In this document: positions 1 through 12,385 of the stretch, piece after piece
How the letters are laid out: the number at the start of each line of letters is the position of its first letter
How positions within the stretch are numbered: the first letter of the stretch is position 1
The notes under the pieces: model-generated
Seen by the model: only the letters and a program-made list of their open reading frames with translations
Told to the model about the DNA's origin: nothing
Databases searched by the model: none
Made by a program: the position numbers and the translations under genes
NCBI GenBank assembly: GCA_035048815.1
Contig: JAUCBN010000024.1
Location: 8,058,001 to 8,122,000, forward strand
DNA: 64,000 nucleotides
Source: Abelmoschus esculentus
Lineage: Eukaryota; Streptophyta; Magnoliopsida; Malvales; Malvaceae
Direction of reading: 5' to 3'

Positions 1-1152
1 AAATTATCTTTATGAATATTTTTTAACCATTTAAACTTCTAATATTAAATTAAAAATATTTATATAAAAAGTCATATAGCTATCTTTTGTTATAACAACT
101 AAATTTAAAAAAATATATTTAATATATTATAAATATAATTAAAATTTTAAATAATATTTAATAAATTATTACATTATATATATTGTATTTAATTACTTTC
201 TTCCTAGTATATATTAGGAAATTAAGTTATTTTTTAGTGATTAAATTAATTATATAAATTATTTAAAAAAATAGTTTAGAGTTAGAAATTCATCTTAAGA
301 TTATAGTTTTTTTAAAGATCGTTATTTTATGAATAATAATCGATTTTTTTAACAAGTACTCATAGTCAATTTTTTTCAACCAAAAATAAGTTAATTTTAT
401 AATTTTTAGTTTTAACACGTTCACTATCAAACCAAATTAAAGTAAACTTAAATAAATTATGATAGTTTCATTTTTATAAATATAAAATTTAAAATCTCGT
501 GTCAAAATATAAAATCTAAACTTAAATTATTTTTTATCTCAATAAGGAATATCTAAACTTTCATATATATAGACTAATTTGATACAGTTGTAGAAGGTTT
601 TATTCCACAACCATGTTAATTCATATATTTATTTAAATATTAATTAAAGTCGCATTAAGGTAGACTAAATGTCTCATGATCTTGTTATTAAAAATAACTT
701 TTTTTAGAATATAATAATAATTTCTTATATATATTATATAATGCGTAATATTACTTTGAAAATAAATAAATATATTTGATCGATTGGTTAAAATCTTTTG
801 TTTTTACTCTCTTATATTCTTTTAAATTATGGGTTAGTCTTCTCTTCTATTCTTTAATTAAGATTAAAATTCAGATTTATCAAAAATAATATTACTTAAA
901 ACTTTAAAAAAAGTAAAATAAATGGAGTACATATTTCTCTTTCTCAACATAAAACGGGGTGGGGAAAATTAGATGGAGGAAAAAGACATATCTACTTCAT
1001 CTAGTAAAACTATCAAATCCTAAACTTTCATCTATTACTAAGCTAAAATTTATTAATCTAATATAATCCCCTCCAATTTCTCCTTTGGAGCCATTGGTTT
1101 AGAGTTGGGATCTTATATGTTTTCAAAACATGCTAATATTAAGCATCAATCT
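1..1152. other. AT-rich intergenic DNA
   Basis: Very AT-rich sequence downstream of the LBD gene. I find no open reading frame with recognisable content, no RNA gene and no clear repeat boundary. The part nearest 1152 should hold the LBD 3' UTR, but I cannot place the polyadenylation site. Confidence 0.6.
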
Positions 1153-2141
1153 TCATGTCCATAGAAGCTCAGGCTCCCATAATGACTCTAAGTTGTTGTC
1201 TTCTAAGAAACTAGGGTTGGTTCCATAGCTTTGTGGGCTGTCGCGGATGAAATCGTCGACGGATTGGTGGTGGGGAGTTGGTTGAGGAGACGGAGGAGAC
1301 TGTGCCACTTCCACGCAAAGTAAGGCTACAAGGTTGGCTTGCTGCAGCTGCATCTTGACCACTTCAGCTTGAGCTTTGGCTAGTTGGGCTTGAAGCTCAT
1401 TGACTTGCTTTTGTAGTTGACAAATCGCCCCGGCGCAACCGTAGACCGGGTCTCGGATTCTTGCACTTGCCTCGTACACCATGCTGCTTACGGCATCCGC
1501 CCTTTGAGACTCTGGAAGTTCCTGTCGATTTCAAAGTCAAGGCCCTCGTTTTAGCACAATTGATATTCTATATGAGGATGATGGACAGCCGATTCCCTCA
1601 TTTGCAAATGGGAAACACAAGGTATCAGATAAGTACGTTTCTTTAATACATCTTTTTAGCCACATTTGTCAACGCCTTAACCCGAAGCTACTCTTTTACC
1701 AATTCATGCTCACAGGCTTTAGAACGGGATATTCGCGAACAGGACACAAAATTTTATATTAAACATATAAATCGTTAGGTAGTTACATTAAAATTTATAA
1801 AGTAGTTTAAAATTTTTGACTGCACCCTCTAATACTCCGTCCATCCATATTTACACGAAAAATTCAGCAAACAAAAACAAAAACTATACCTGCAAGAACT
1901 TGATAATGTTGCTGGCACCAAAGACGCGATGAGCAATGCTGAACTTGGTTGGCTCGGTTGGAGGAAAATAAGGTGCCAACACACATTTATCGGCACATCT
2001 GCGCCTTAGAATCTTGCAGGCGGCACAGGGGCTAACGACAACCGGTGGTGTCGTCGTCGGAGAACTTGAGGAGCTCGAAGACTTGGGTGAAAGAGATTGA
2101 GGAGAAGATGCAGAAGGAGTTGCTATTTCACTATGTTCCAT
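1153..2141 (-). CDS. LBD1: LOB-domain transcription factor, LBD1/LBD11 type
   Basis: Plant-specific LATERAL ORGAN BOUNDARIES DOMAIN protein, expected to bind DNA in the nucleus and act in organ-boundary or secondary-growth programmes. Two coding exons: 2141-1890 (84 codons) and 1521-1153 (122 codons plus stop). The 368-bp intron is GT-AG, phase 0, and falls after FLQ in the GAS block, the usual LBD position. The product is 206 aa. The zinc-finger-like block C-x2-C-x6-C-x3-C uses C39, C42, C49 and C53. The GAS block reads FGASNIIKFLQ then ELPESQR. The coiled coil is L120-x6-L127-x3-L131-x6-V138, so class I with Val at the last position. The N-terminus is Ser/Pro-rich. I chose the ATG at 2141 because the in-frame ATG further upstream would add a non-LBD extension lying across the likely TATA box. 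The LBD1 versus LBD11 assignment rests on recalled similarity. Confidence 0.93.
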
Positions 2142-2230
2142 CTTAAGGTAGAGGCGAAGAGGGAGAAATGGATTCTCAGAGGAAAGAGGATGACGATGTG
2201 GGTTTGTTTTTTTGCATACAAAGGGTGTTG

Positions 2231-2237
2231 TTTTATA
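2231..2237 (-). promoter_or_regulatory. Probable TATA box of the LBD gene
   Basis: On the minus strand this reads TATAAAA within CTATAAAACA, about 90 bp upstream of the LBD start codon. That spacing leaves a short leader. The assignment rests on motif and position only. Confidence 0.5.
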
Positions 2238-2875
2238 GTAGGAAAGTGAGATCATATAGCATGAAAAATGACATCATGTGTTCAAACATACTATTAAATG
2301 GCCTCCTACAGATAAAATGGGAGAAGTTGTGGATAATTTCACTAACTTACACTCTTAGCAGTGGATACTATCATTTTTTTTAAATTAATCGATTAATAAA
2401 TTTAATATTATTAATTATAAAAATAACCGATATATCTTATGTGATTGGAAAAATCACCTAATTCTATATTTTCAATGTTTTTTTTTGTAATTTTCTTTAT
2501 AAAGTGGAACTAACAACTACAATGTCAAATCTTATCTTAATGAATTAATTTGACTCTAATTATTTTAATTATTATAATAATTATGAAAATGGTCCACATA
2601 TAACTACTTCTTGATGGCCCAGCCCTACCCTAAAGGACACGTGGTCAAGTCATTGAAAATAATATCAATCAATAGTTTAATTCATGAATGGGCTTGTTGT
2701 TGCCACCTCTGAGACAATGCTATATCTACCGCCTAATGACTCTTTTCTTTTCCTTTTGGTTTCTTAATTTTTTTTTCAGAGATCAGATTGATTTAAAAGT
2801 CTTAATTACTTAATTAATTTTAATTTAAATCAAATCAATTTTATGTATTCAAAAATCAAAGTTTAAATGTATCAG

Positions 2876-4475
2876 TAGAGTGATGTTCATGTGGTTAAAG
2901 GAACGATTTGTAACACCTTGAAAATTATTCCTAATTTTAAAATCCTAAATTAAAAACTCTAGTTTTTAAATTCTCAATTTTTGAAACCCTAATTTTTTTT
3001 TGAGGTTTTAAATTGATTTTCAAAATTTGAGAGAAAATTTTTTGAGATAAGATTATAAAGGTTTGAAAGTTTTAAATTTGAATTTAAAGATTAAAAGTTA
3101 AAGGATTTGATGACTTTTGGATAAACGATTTGTTTTTAAATTGAATTTTATTTTTACCGAGATTTTTTTTTGAAAAAGTTTATCTATAATCAATCTTTTT
3201 ATTATTTTTATTAAATTTTTATGGTTTAGTAGAATTCTAATTCTAATTAGAATTAGTTATTTTTCTCTATATATACATATTTTAGGCTAAGAGAAAACCA
3301 TCAATTATTTTCTTCCATCAAGATTCTCTAAAGCGGTATAGCCTATATTTTCATTCTTTATTTTTGTTCGAGTTCAAAATGACGAAGGTATGTTCTCTTA
3401 TTAGTGCTATATATGTTTTTTCGAAAAATATATTTTGTGTGTGACAATGCTTAATATTTTTTGTTTTGAAAAATACTCATGTTTTGCTAGTATGTCTAAT
3501 TTTTGTACTGTGACTTTAATTGTGCATTTGTGTTATCATGCATATATGTCATTATGATTTGAGAAATATTAAAGTTTTCAGATTTAAGATTTCACACTTT
3601 TGAAGTAACTATTATTTTTTTATATCTCGTGAATTTGTGTTTTCGAACAAATTGAGATTTCAAATAAATTGTGACTTCGGATTGAATTGTGATTGTTTTC
3701 GGATTTTCAAATCATGTTACATCGTGCATGAGGTGGGATTGTGTACGAAGGAAGGTGGTTTTACCACACAGCCTTTTGGTGAAATAAGGGGTGAAGGGTT
3801 TTGGGAAACTACCTTCACAGCGATCGGTTGGTTTAGACACCATTATATTTGGCGTTCGGAGTATGAGACTGCATTCTACGTATGATATCATTCATACATC
3901 ATGATTTGTATTTTTCCAAAACTTTACTCTTAATAAAATTATTTATGTGAATCATATTTTAGCTTTTAAAATATTACTTTTGAAAAATAATTTTATAAAC
4001 TGTGTTTGATTGTTTTTATTTGCACCTTAGAGACACACTAAGCTCTTTAGCTTACCCCCACTTAGCTTTTTCTCTTACAGATCTTTGAACTTTAGGCGAT
4101 GAGGTACTTGGAGGATCTCAAATTTTATTCAGTTATTCAAGCGAAACTATTTTTAGATATTCATGTTATTATTTATTATTTTGTAAACTTTGAGATATTT
4201 GAGATATTTATGTTATTATTTTGATTTTATTTTTAATTCAAGCATAATTTTTAAAATTATTTTTTTAGGGTAAAGTTTTCAAACGTGACTTCCTAGATTC
4301 GATCTATTTCTTTTAGGTCGGTTTAGGGGGTTATACGATTGTTACTCTTAGAGGTTACGGGTTCGAGCACCAGTGATACCAGCAGAGTGATAGAGTGATC
4401 AATGTCAAATGATGAAGATTATATTCTAAAACAGATACACTATTATAATCACGATTAGCTAATTAAAAAAAAACG
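2876..4475 (+). mobile_element. tRNA-like SINE copy 1, split by a solo LTR
   Basis: The two halves lie at about 2876-2908 and 4336-4475. Once the inserted LTR is ignored they line up with the copy at 5236-5395. The left half holds an A-box-like stretch (ATGTGGTTAAAGG). The right half holds a B-box-like GGGTTCGAGCACC at 4359-4371, then a unique tail (TGCCAGCAGAGTG-like) and an A-run near 4465. A-to-B spacing in the rejoined form suits a tRNA-derived Pol III promoter. Outer ends are approximate, and the SINE family is unknown to me. Confidence 0.6.
2909..4335 (+). mobile_element. Solo LTR, Tekay/Del-like, TSD CGATT
   Basis: A 1,427-bp sequence that begins TGTAACACC and ends GGGGGTTATA, flanked by CGATT on both sides (2904-2908 and 4336-4340). 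There is no internal coding region, so it is a solo LTR left by LTR-LTR recombination. Towards the 3' end it has a CTTAGCTTACCCCCAC block like that in the LTRs of the Tekay element further right. It is highly AT-rich and degraded, so it is old. Confidence 0.75.
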
Positions 4476-6889
4476 TACCCATAAATTATTTTTTAAAGTT
4501 ATATTTTACTTATAGCTAGCATACCCATAGCATGTCACTTGTTTGGAGCTCATAATTAAAAAGTATTACTAAAGGTTAAATTTACAAATACATCATTTTT
4601 TAATTTAAAATTTTATTTTTTAATATTTATTATTAAAGATCTAATTTATATAGCGAAAACAATAAATGTTAAGTGATTTCTACATGCTCAAAGTTTAATT
4701 AGGTGTAAATTGTATGTCATTTTATTGTGTTTCGTCTTCACTTTAAAATAGCAGGTTTAAGATTAGAGGTTATGGTTAAGATTTAAAGAATTAAGGGAAT
4801 AGTGTATTTTTAGGGTGTAAGATTTAAGGTTTAGGATATAAAAATTAAGGTTAGGGTTTAGAATTTAATTTTAATTTTTTTTAAGGTAGGACATAAAAGA
4901 AAACATAATAAAGGGGCATGAGATTTTACTCAGTTTAACTTATTCTTAAAAAAATCCAAATAATTCTTAAGAGTTTATATTTAAAGTTTATAAAATTTAA
5001 ATTTTTAACTTTAAACTTTAATACCTTAAATTTAAAACCTTGAAACATAAAACTCTAAAACCCTAATCTGAACATATAACCTTAAACTAAACCCATACAT
5101 GGAATATTTTCAATATTTAATTGATTTTTAAAATTCAAATTACAACACTTACATTTATTAATTTTCCTTCCTTCAAACTAAAACCTTATTTATATGGTTG
5201 ACTAAATGAGCCTATAAATAAGAAAAGTTTTTTTGGTATGAGCTTTCTAGTTCAATTGGTTAATTGAATGGTTGTTGTTTTTAGAGGTTACGAGTTCGGG
5301 TACTAGTGATGCCAGCAGAGTGATTGAACGATCAATGTCAAATGTTGGAGATTATATTCTAGAACAAATACTACTATAATTACTATTAGTTTGTTTAAAT
5401 TTTTTTCCAAGTGTTAAGATACCATTAAGGTTAAAACATCTTTAATCTTATTAATTACCATTATATGTTAAATCATTGATTAATTTATAATTAGAATGAA
5501 ATTTCAACTTTGTGGTGTGAAGTAGTTATGATCTGCCCATATTCTTGACAATTCTCTTCTCCACTACTCCCACTAGTGTCTTAAAAGAGTCTTTCGCCGT
5601 GTGGACCTTTGTCACCATAAAAAAGACTTTTAACTTTTTTATATTGATTTGCAGAAATGAAAAAAATTAGTCATTCATACCTAAGCAGTGTTCAAATTGT
5701 TAACGAGCAAAGTAAATAGATAAAAAAGTTTGAGTTTTGGTGAGTGGTACGAGATAAATGGCGAGTTATTTGAGTTTAATTTGAAGAATTCCGATTTGAG
5801 TTATAACTTAACTCAAGTTCTTAATAAGTCGAGTCGAGTTATTTGATGTTTAATTAGAAAAGCTCGTGAGTTATTCGAAATATAATATACTATTTTTTAA
5901 AATTATAATTTAAAATCTAAATTCTTGAACTTAAAACCCTAAAATATAAACTCTAAACATAAGTCTAAACCCAAAAATCTAAATCCTAAATTTTAAACCC
6001 AATGATCTAAACATCTAAACCCTAAGCTAATATGTTATACCTTAAAATTAACAAAAATGAGTTCACACAACTTGTGTATCTAAATTTTTTCCTGACAAGC
6101 TCTAAACGAGACATGAAAGATAAAAAACTACTCAACTTTGACATAATCAAAGATTGGTCAACACTTGACTCGATTGGGCGAGAAACAAGTTTGAACTCGA
6201 CTTATAAGAATGGACTGAGTCAACTCAAATTTCTCAAACTCAATAAAAATTATTTAAATTCAAACACAATTTAAAATTTTAACGAATCAAATCAAATTTA
6301 ACGCTACTCAAATTCAACCGTATGAACGTATTCTATAAAAGCAAATTCACTTAGCGTCTTAGCCATTTCTGTGTGCTATCTTTTCTGCCTACATAGAATT
6401 GGAAAGGTAAATATAAGTATATACAAATATTATTTAGTCTGATGTTCAAATGCCGATGTTGACAACAAAATTCAATGAAGAATCTAGAAGATAATAAAAT
6501 TATTTTATTCAAAATTCCATTTTAATCTTAAATCGAAAAAAAAAAAACACTTTGTTAACCTTTTGATTTAGATCGTCAAAATGCATTTGTTGTTAACCTT
6601 GGATGCATGTATCGTGAAGGGTTAATATTTAATATTTGCTTATTCTAGAAGTATTTTTTCTATTAGTTATTATTGTACTTGTAGTAATCCTAAAATAAAA
6701 TGGTTTATACAATTAAACTCCGATCTCAAATATTAAATTTTAATCTTATTTTTTAAATATATGATATAGATAAAAATAAAAATAAATAGATGATTTATAC
6801 TCGAGGCGGGTGCCTTGATATTTCCGAAAATGAATGTAATTCTTAATGCATTTAAGAGCGAGGTAAAATATTTATTCTTTTAGACTTGA
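4476..6889. other. AT-rich intergenic DNA with degraded repeats
   Basis: Apart from the SINE copy at 5236-5395, this stretch is low-complexity AT-rich DNA with degenerate runs such as CTAAACCC. From about 5690 to 6330 it is rich in GAGTT and AACTC words in opposite orientations, like an eroded foldback or MITE-type repeat. I cannot define its ends. No gene is supported. Confidence 0.5.
5236..5395 (+). mobile_element. tRNA-like SINE copy 2
   Basis: About 160 bp. The A-box-like stretch is CTAGTTCAATTGGTTAA (near 5249) and the B-box-like GAGTTCGGGTAC is at 5292-5303. The following tail with GCCAGCAGAGTGATTGA and TCAATGTCAAATG matches copy 1. The two copies differ at scattered sites, as expected for independent insertions. 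Boundaries are approximate. Confidence 0.6.
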
Positions 6890-7640
6890 CCAATGACCGG
6901 CGCAGCTTTCATATTCCATTACATTGATGATGATGTTAAGTTTTGTGCACCAAGTAACTGGTGCATGGCTCAATCCCCCAACAAAACCTAGTGGAAACCT
7001 GATCACATTCGACCAAACCTGATCAATCTTTTCACATGGGATTCTTCAACTCAGCTGATAATTCATATTTTCTAGTTATTATACAGATAGAAAGGCCCAC
7101 ACGGTTTAGGGCACCAGAGGTCTTTGACTGCGTCCAGTTTTTCCCACACACTACAGCTAAACGCAACATGACAGACTTTGAACTCGTGGAATACAACCAT
7201 GGCGGACCACAAGTACAAATAACCTTCAGTCTGAAACATGGCAGCTTTCTATGTCCTGAAATGATCTGTCTTAAGCATGAACATTCTTTTTTGATGCAGT
7301 AGAAGATAGCCTTTAATGGGGAAACGAGTTTACGAACTTTTGAATGTAGGAACACGAGAATGTACACTGCAACTATTTGCTGCTTTATTCACACAGGACA
7401 GTTTGAAAAACCTAATTATTTTCAAGATACGAAAACTGAAAGTTGCATGAACCAATTGAAGTATCATTTTTTTATTGAATTGACAAGAAGTAATGGCGAC
7501 ATTATATTGAATTATAAGGGTTAAGACTTTTGTAATGATGTCCTTTTACGGCCATTGATTTTGGAATGGAAGGTCAAAGAATCTGTCCCCAGGTAGATGA
7601 CAAAATTCAACCTACTTATGATGACCGTAACAGCCTTAAA
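6890..7640. other. Less AT-rich island of unknown nature
   Basis: Base composition here is more balanced than in the flanks, and both strands carry moderately long open frames (minus 7367-7032 and plus 7036-7302). I recognise neither translation. It may be a gene fragment, an unrecognised transposon piece or a single-copy relic. Nothing here supports a functional gene. Confidence 0.3.
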
Positions 7641-9540
7641 ATTCTGAAAAACGACTTCCATTTACTCTAAAAACATAGAAAGTAGATTTTGGTTCTTCAA
7701 TTATGTCGAATCGAGTTAAAAATTTTTGAGTTATTCGAGTTGATGTATCATATTTTATAGCTCAAATTTTATTTAAAATTGTTATGATTTGAGTTGATTT
7801 TATGAAATTTGAGTCGATTTTTTAAGTTTTTATACAAATCTAATTGTAATTTTTAATGTTATAGTACAGTTTGATTTTAATTTAAATAATTTTATCTAAT
7901 CATAAAAGATATGGATGTATATTTCTTCATATATTTTCATGTGTGACATATATTTATTCATATTTTTTATATTGATTATTAAAATTTTTATTTCACAACT
8001 TAAATTTTATTTGAATTTTTTTTAATTAGTCAAATTAAGACAAGTTTTTTTTTCCTCAAGTAAAATTGAAAATTTTAGTTTTTGTTTTCAAGTTTAATTT
8101 TACTCACCCCTAAATTAAATACTCATTAAGCCAATAATATAATCTAATAAAATTTATAACAACCATATTATTAATAGGTTTTTCACCGATCACTTGGATA
8201 AAGTTGAGCGCACACCAAAAAGGACCAGAGAAAATTATCAATTAAGCATGCGAAAAGTTTTGCATCCCAACATGCCCAAAATCGATATCTAATCACTTCC
8301 CATGTGTCTTAATATACGAACTTACAAGTTCGAGTAATATTTAAATTATGATCCATTTAAAAATGCAAAATTATTTTAAAGGACTCATTACTCAAAGAAT
8401 AAACAAAGATTACCATCAATAGTTTATCCTCAAATAATAAAACACAACATTATCAAATATATATATGAATGGTATGCCATGAGCATATTTAGGCATAACA
8501 TAGATAAACAAATATATAAAATAAAGTGTTGAGTTATCAAACAATCAAAATTGACAAAGAAGAGGATGAATTGAAAATTAAAAAAAATATGAAAAGTACA
8601 AGAATATAAATTTTTAGAGAGATTTAGGGTGGTTCAACTCCCTCAGAGTCTACATCCATTATCGGGAAGAAATCATATGCCTTTTTTATCATGTATCATT
8701 TCATGCATCCTTTGAAAATTTTCTAAAATATTCAATTTCCAACCCTAACCGTTATTCTCTATATTCTAAACCTAAACCCTCACCCTAAAAAAATACACAT
8801 ACCTCTAATTCCCTAAACCCTAACCACAACCCTTAACCTTGAACCCTAAACCCTAAACCTCTAACTTAAAACGAAAACATGAAAGGAGGCACGAAAAAGA
8901 GTTAGATGATTTCCACCCTCTACTATCTTAGTTATTACATTAAGAATTTCATAAATTCATTTAATTTGTCTATTTTAGGACAAAGAGTAATCTTAGGACA
9001 CTAACCGAGATTTATATTCAAAATCTTATGAGACTCTTTCCCAAAGTTACAAACAAATAAGAAAACTTTAAAATCCTCATTAAGTAGACTTTTACCAAAA
9101 ATAATCTCTCTCAAACCCCAAACACTTAAAATAAATAAATAATATGAGAATACTAAATGTTTATAAGAAAAAAATACAAACACTCAAGTGTTTAATTTTT
9201 ATTTAATTAAAACATAAAATAATTTAGTCATCAAACTTCTTAAAAATCATTTTTTTCTCCTTAAAATTCATTTTTAACATCAAACTTCTCCAAAAAAAAA
9301 TTACTCTCTCCCTAAAAATTATTTTTTCTTCTTTCTAAAAGTCCAAAATATCAAATGTTGCTCTATGTCACATTAACATTCACACAGACTGTGATGTCAA
9401 TATCATTAACAATTACATCATGAGTTTAACGGTAAGCATTACTCAAATATTAAATTTATACTATTCTCGAGTTCAAATTTTATATAATTCTCATTGATAG
9501 ACTAAATTGATTAGTTAGAGCCTTCTAGGTTAATACTTAA
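7641..9540. other. AT-rich intergenic DNA
   Basis: No gene is supported. About 7690-8115 is rich in TCGAGTT and AACTC words and ends in ACTCACCCCTA, so it resembles the eroded foldback-like repeat near 5690-6330. 8740-8870 contains degenerate CCCTAAA-like words. Confidence 0.45.
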
Positions 9541-9550
9541 ACCATGCAAC

Positions 9551-9915
9551 TGTCACGGGCCATTACCCTCTTCCTAAAAGACATGCCTAATAGTTTGTGC
9601 AACGCTATCGTTTACATATTCTAAGACCCTCATTTTCTTTTCCGATGTGAGATTAATGTTCCTTGTCTTTTTTAGGCGTGACATTTCCCCCTACTCAACC
9701 TCGTAACGTCCTCGTCACGAGTTGCCGCTTTGTTATTGGCCTTTTGTCACAATTGTTCACGATGTCTACCCCTTTCATGGGCGCTTAGCATAAAATCGAC
9801 CAGTCAAAGGGTCGCTAGGATAACACTTGTCACGGAGTCATTACCCTCTTCCTAAAAAACATGTTTGATAGGATATGCAACAACTATCATTTATATATCT
9901 CAAGAATTAGCGTGA
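9551..9915 (+). repeat. Direct repeat of about 85 bp, two copies
   Basis: Two related segments, one starting near 9551 (TGTCACGGGCCATTACCC) and one near 9831 (TGTCACGGAGTCATTACCC). Each is followed by CTCTTCCTAAAAxACATG, a TGCAAC block and an ATCxTTxACATAT-like stretch. Copies are about 280 bp apart. TGTCAC and GTGACA words suggest LTR ends, but I find no target-site duplication. Confidence 0.45.
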
Positions 9916-9949
9916 CACAAGACTACTAATCATACATTAAAAACTTTTT

Positions 9950-12385
9950 ATATAGGAGATATATTAATCAAGAATTGTCCTTGATCATACACTGTAAGCA
10001 CAAAGAAACAAAAAACTGTAAAATCAGAATCAGACAAATGACAGCAAATAAAATTCAACAATACTTTTTATTTTCCTTTAATTTTAAATCTTATAAAATG
10101 ATTATAAGAATCTAAATCAAATGATTGTAATTGGAGACAAAACATATTTTTTAAAATCAATAAAAGTAAAAAATTCCAGAGAAATCATTTTTTATTATTT
10201 TGAGTAATAGAAAAACAAGTCTAGGACACCTTTGAGTCGATCATTGGTTCCTCGTAGTCGGTCCATCTCTCTTTTTGATTTCAAAAATAAAGAAGGTTTT
10301 CCTCTTCAAGTCTCGATTTTGAATAAAAAAAATCTTTGTTTGAGTAATTTTCAAAGAAACAAAGGGATTAAAAAACATAGATTTTCAAAAAAAAAATTAT
10401 TGTTTTCAGATTTTGGTGATTTAAAGAAAAATAAAGATTTCTTGCTAAATTTAATCTCAAATTTGAGTTTACAATAAAAAGGAGAGATTTTTAAGTATTT
10501 GTCACCGTCACTGTCTGCCTTAGGCGACGGTCGATTTCTAAAAGCTTTAAAATGAAATGGGTTAGAGTTCTTATGTGTTTCAGAGAGAATTTCTCTCAAA
10601 ACTTTGGTATTCAAATGAAAAGGAAATAAAATAAGGCTTAGGTCGATTTTGGCATTAAGTTTTCCTATTTATTTTATTTGCAAAACATTGTCATTTTAGC
10701 ACCCCTCAAACTCACGCGGTGACCCCGATCCAAGAAAGAATCCGTACATTTTAAAGTTACGAGCTGACTTTGGTTCTCTAGCTTTTTTGCCCTTTCGACT
10801 TCGGTTCCGTGTAATTTCCCCTTTTAATTCCTCAAATTTTACATTTTTTTTGTCATGGTTTAATTCTCTTTCCGATCTTCCTTTGTTTTTTTATTTTATA
10901 ATAAGACTACTGTATAATTTTTTTTAATTTTAGTTCTACATCAATTTTAACCCCTTTGATTTTGTTTTCTCGTATTTTTTAGTCCTTTTACCACGTGTTA
11001 TATTTTTCTCATGTAATATATGTTGTACTATAGTATTATATGTATATATTATTATTTAGTTCATATATGTACATACATTTTTATATATTTATATTGTATT
11101 ATACCATTGTACATTTATTTAAAATGATTTATTTTCATTCTACGTTTTTGTTTTTATATTTTATGGTTCATATATGTTCTGCTTATGTGTTTATATCATG
11201 TATATCCTAAATTTCATTCTTTCTATGTTTACGCATTGTATTTTATATTTATAACATACATACTATGCTTCGAAAGGTGTATTACACCATATTAGCACAT
11301 CAGATGCTACTTTATTATACATTTCAAACATTATATGCGTATACTATGTATTTTATGCTTTATGTAAAACATGTATATTGTAACATATCTTTTGTCTTAT
11401 ATTATAATATTTTATATTTATGATTCTTTCTATTGTTTCATACTATGTTACTATATATTATAATACGTTCTATGTCTATTTGTTTTTATATGTTAATTTT
11501 TATTTAATTTATTGTACAACATATCGATCTTACAATGATCCATAACAGAGAATGATCCATATTATTTATGGTCCGTTTAGTATAAATATTTATTTTTCCA
11601 TTTTATTTTCTCGTATTAATTTTTATATTTTACTTTTCTTGCAATTTAAATTGTGTTTTAATTCTTATATTCATTTATTTATTCTTTTTGTACATGTTTA
11701 TTCATTTCACATATCATACTAATCATTAAAAATATGTGTCCTTTTATTAGATGTTAAATACGGTCAATACCAATCAAGTGGTGGTGATTTGACTATTTAA
11801 TATCAAATAACAGGACTTTTAAAATTTATTCTCATTTTTAAGCAGGTTTTAAAATTAATCAAAATTTAAACTTGCAAATTTTCAATTTTGGGCAAATTAT
11901 ATTCGATTAGGTACTAATTTTGGATGGTATAGGTTATTAATTATATATCATCAGTAATTGACTTCTGAACACGTCTTTAAGAATCTCTTGATGCTCAACG
12001 AACTCCTTTCAAGCTGTAAAACATGATTATCTGTTGAACACTCAAAGATAAGACCTTGAAATTAGATTTTAGATGAAAAAAAGGAAGGTGAAGAAAAAAG
12101 AAAGCAAGGGACAAGGGATGACTTCATTCCCCTTTTTTATAGAGAAATAACTCTTCTCTTTTATATCTCTTTGTCTTTAATGGGTGAAAATATTCATTTG
12201 TCCTCACCTACCAATAACTTAGCTTAAACACAACTCAAAACTCCCAACAAGCACAAGGTCCATGAATAGTCCAAAAAGTCTCTAAAACCTAAACTATAAA
12301 GCCTAAACACCTCGGTTAATCCGACCCTCGAATTTTAAAATTTGAATCATTATATTTTTAATTCAGTGGTATATAATGATATCTA
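9950..12385. other. Unresolved, probably transposon-derived DNA
   Basis: No gene is supported. 10200-10700 and 11950-12350 are less AT-rich and look like fragments of LTRs. The minus strand has a TATA-like TATAAAAAAGG near 12137, followed by an AG-rich leader-like stretch. I found no paired ends or target-site duplications. 10900-11700 is very AT-rich and low in complexity. Confidence 0.4.

Noticed and set aside
1461..1646. Plus-strand 61-codon frame over the LBD intron
   Set aside because: It overlaps the LBD exon 2 boundary and intron in antisense and has no support.
4336..5395. tRNA genes at the B-box-like sequences
   Set aside because: No cloverleaf can be drawn. The two copies share a long non-tRNA tail, which fits a SINE.
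5690..6330. Defined MITE with terminal inverted repeats
   Set aside because: GAGTT and AACTC words give a foldback look, but no clean termini or duplication were found, so it is only noted as a degraded repeat.
8740..8870. Interstitial telomere repeat (CCCTAAA-like words)
   Set aside because: The words are irregular and spaced by unrelated AT-rich sequence. Similar words occur near 4800-5100 and 5930-6030, so this is low-complexity drift.
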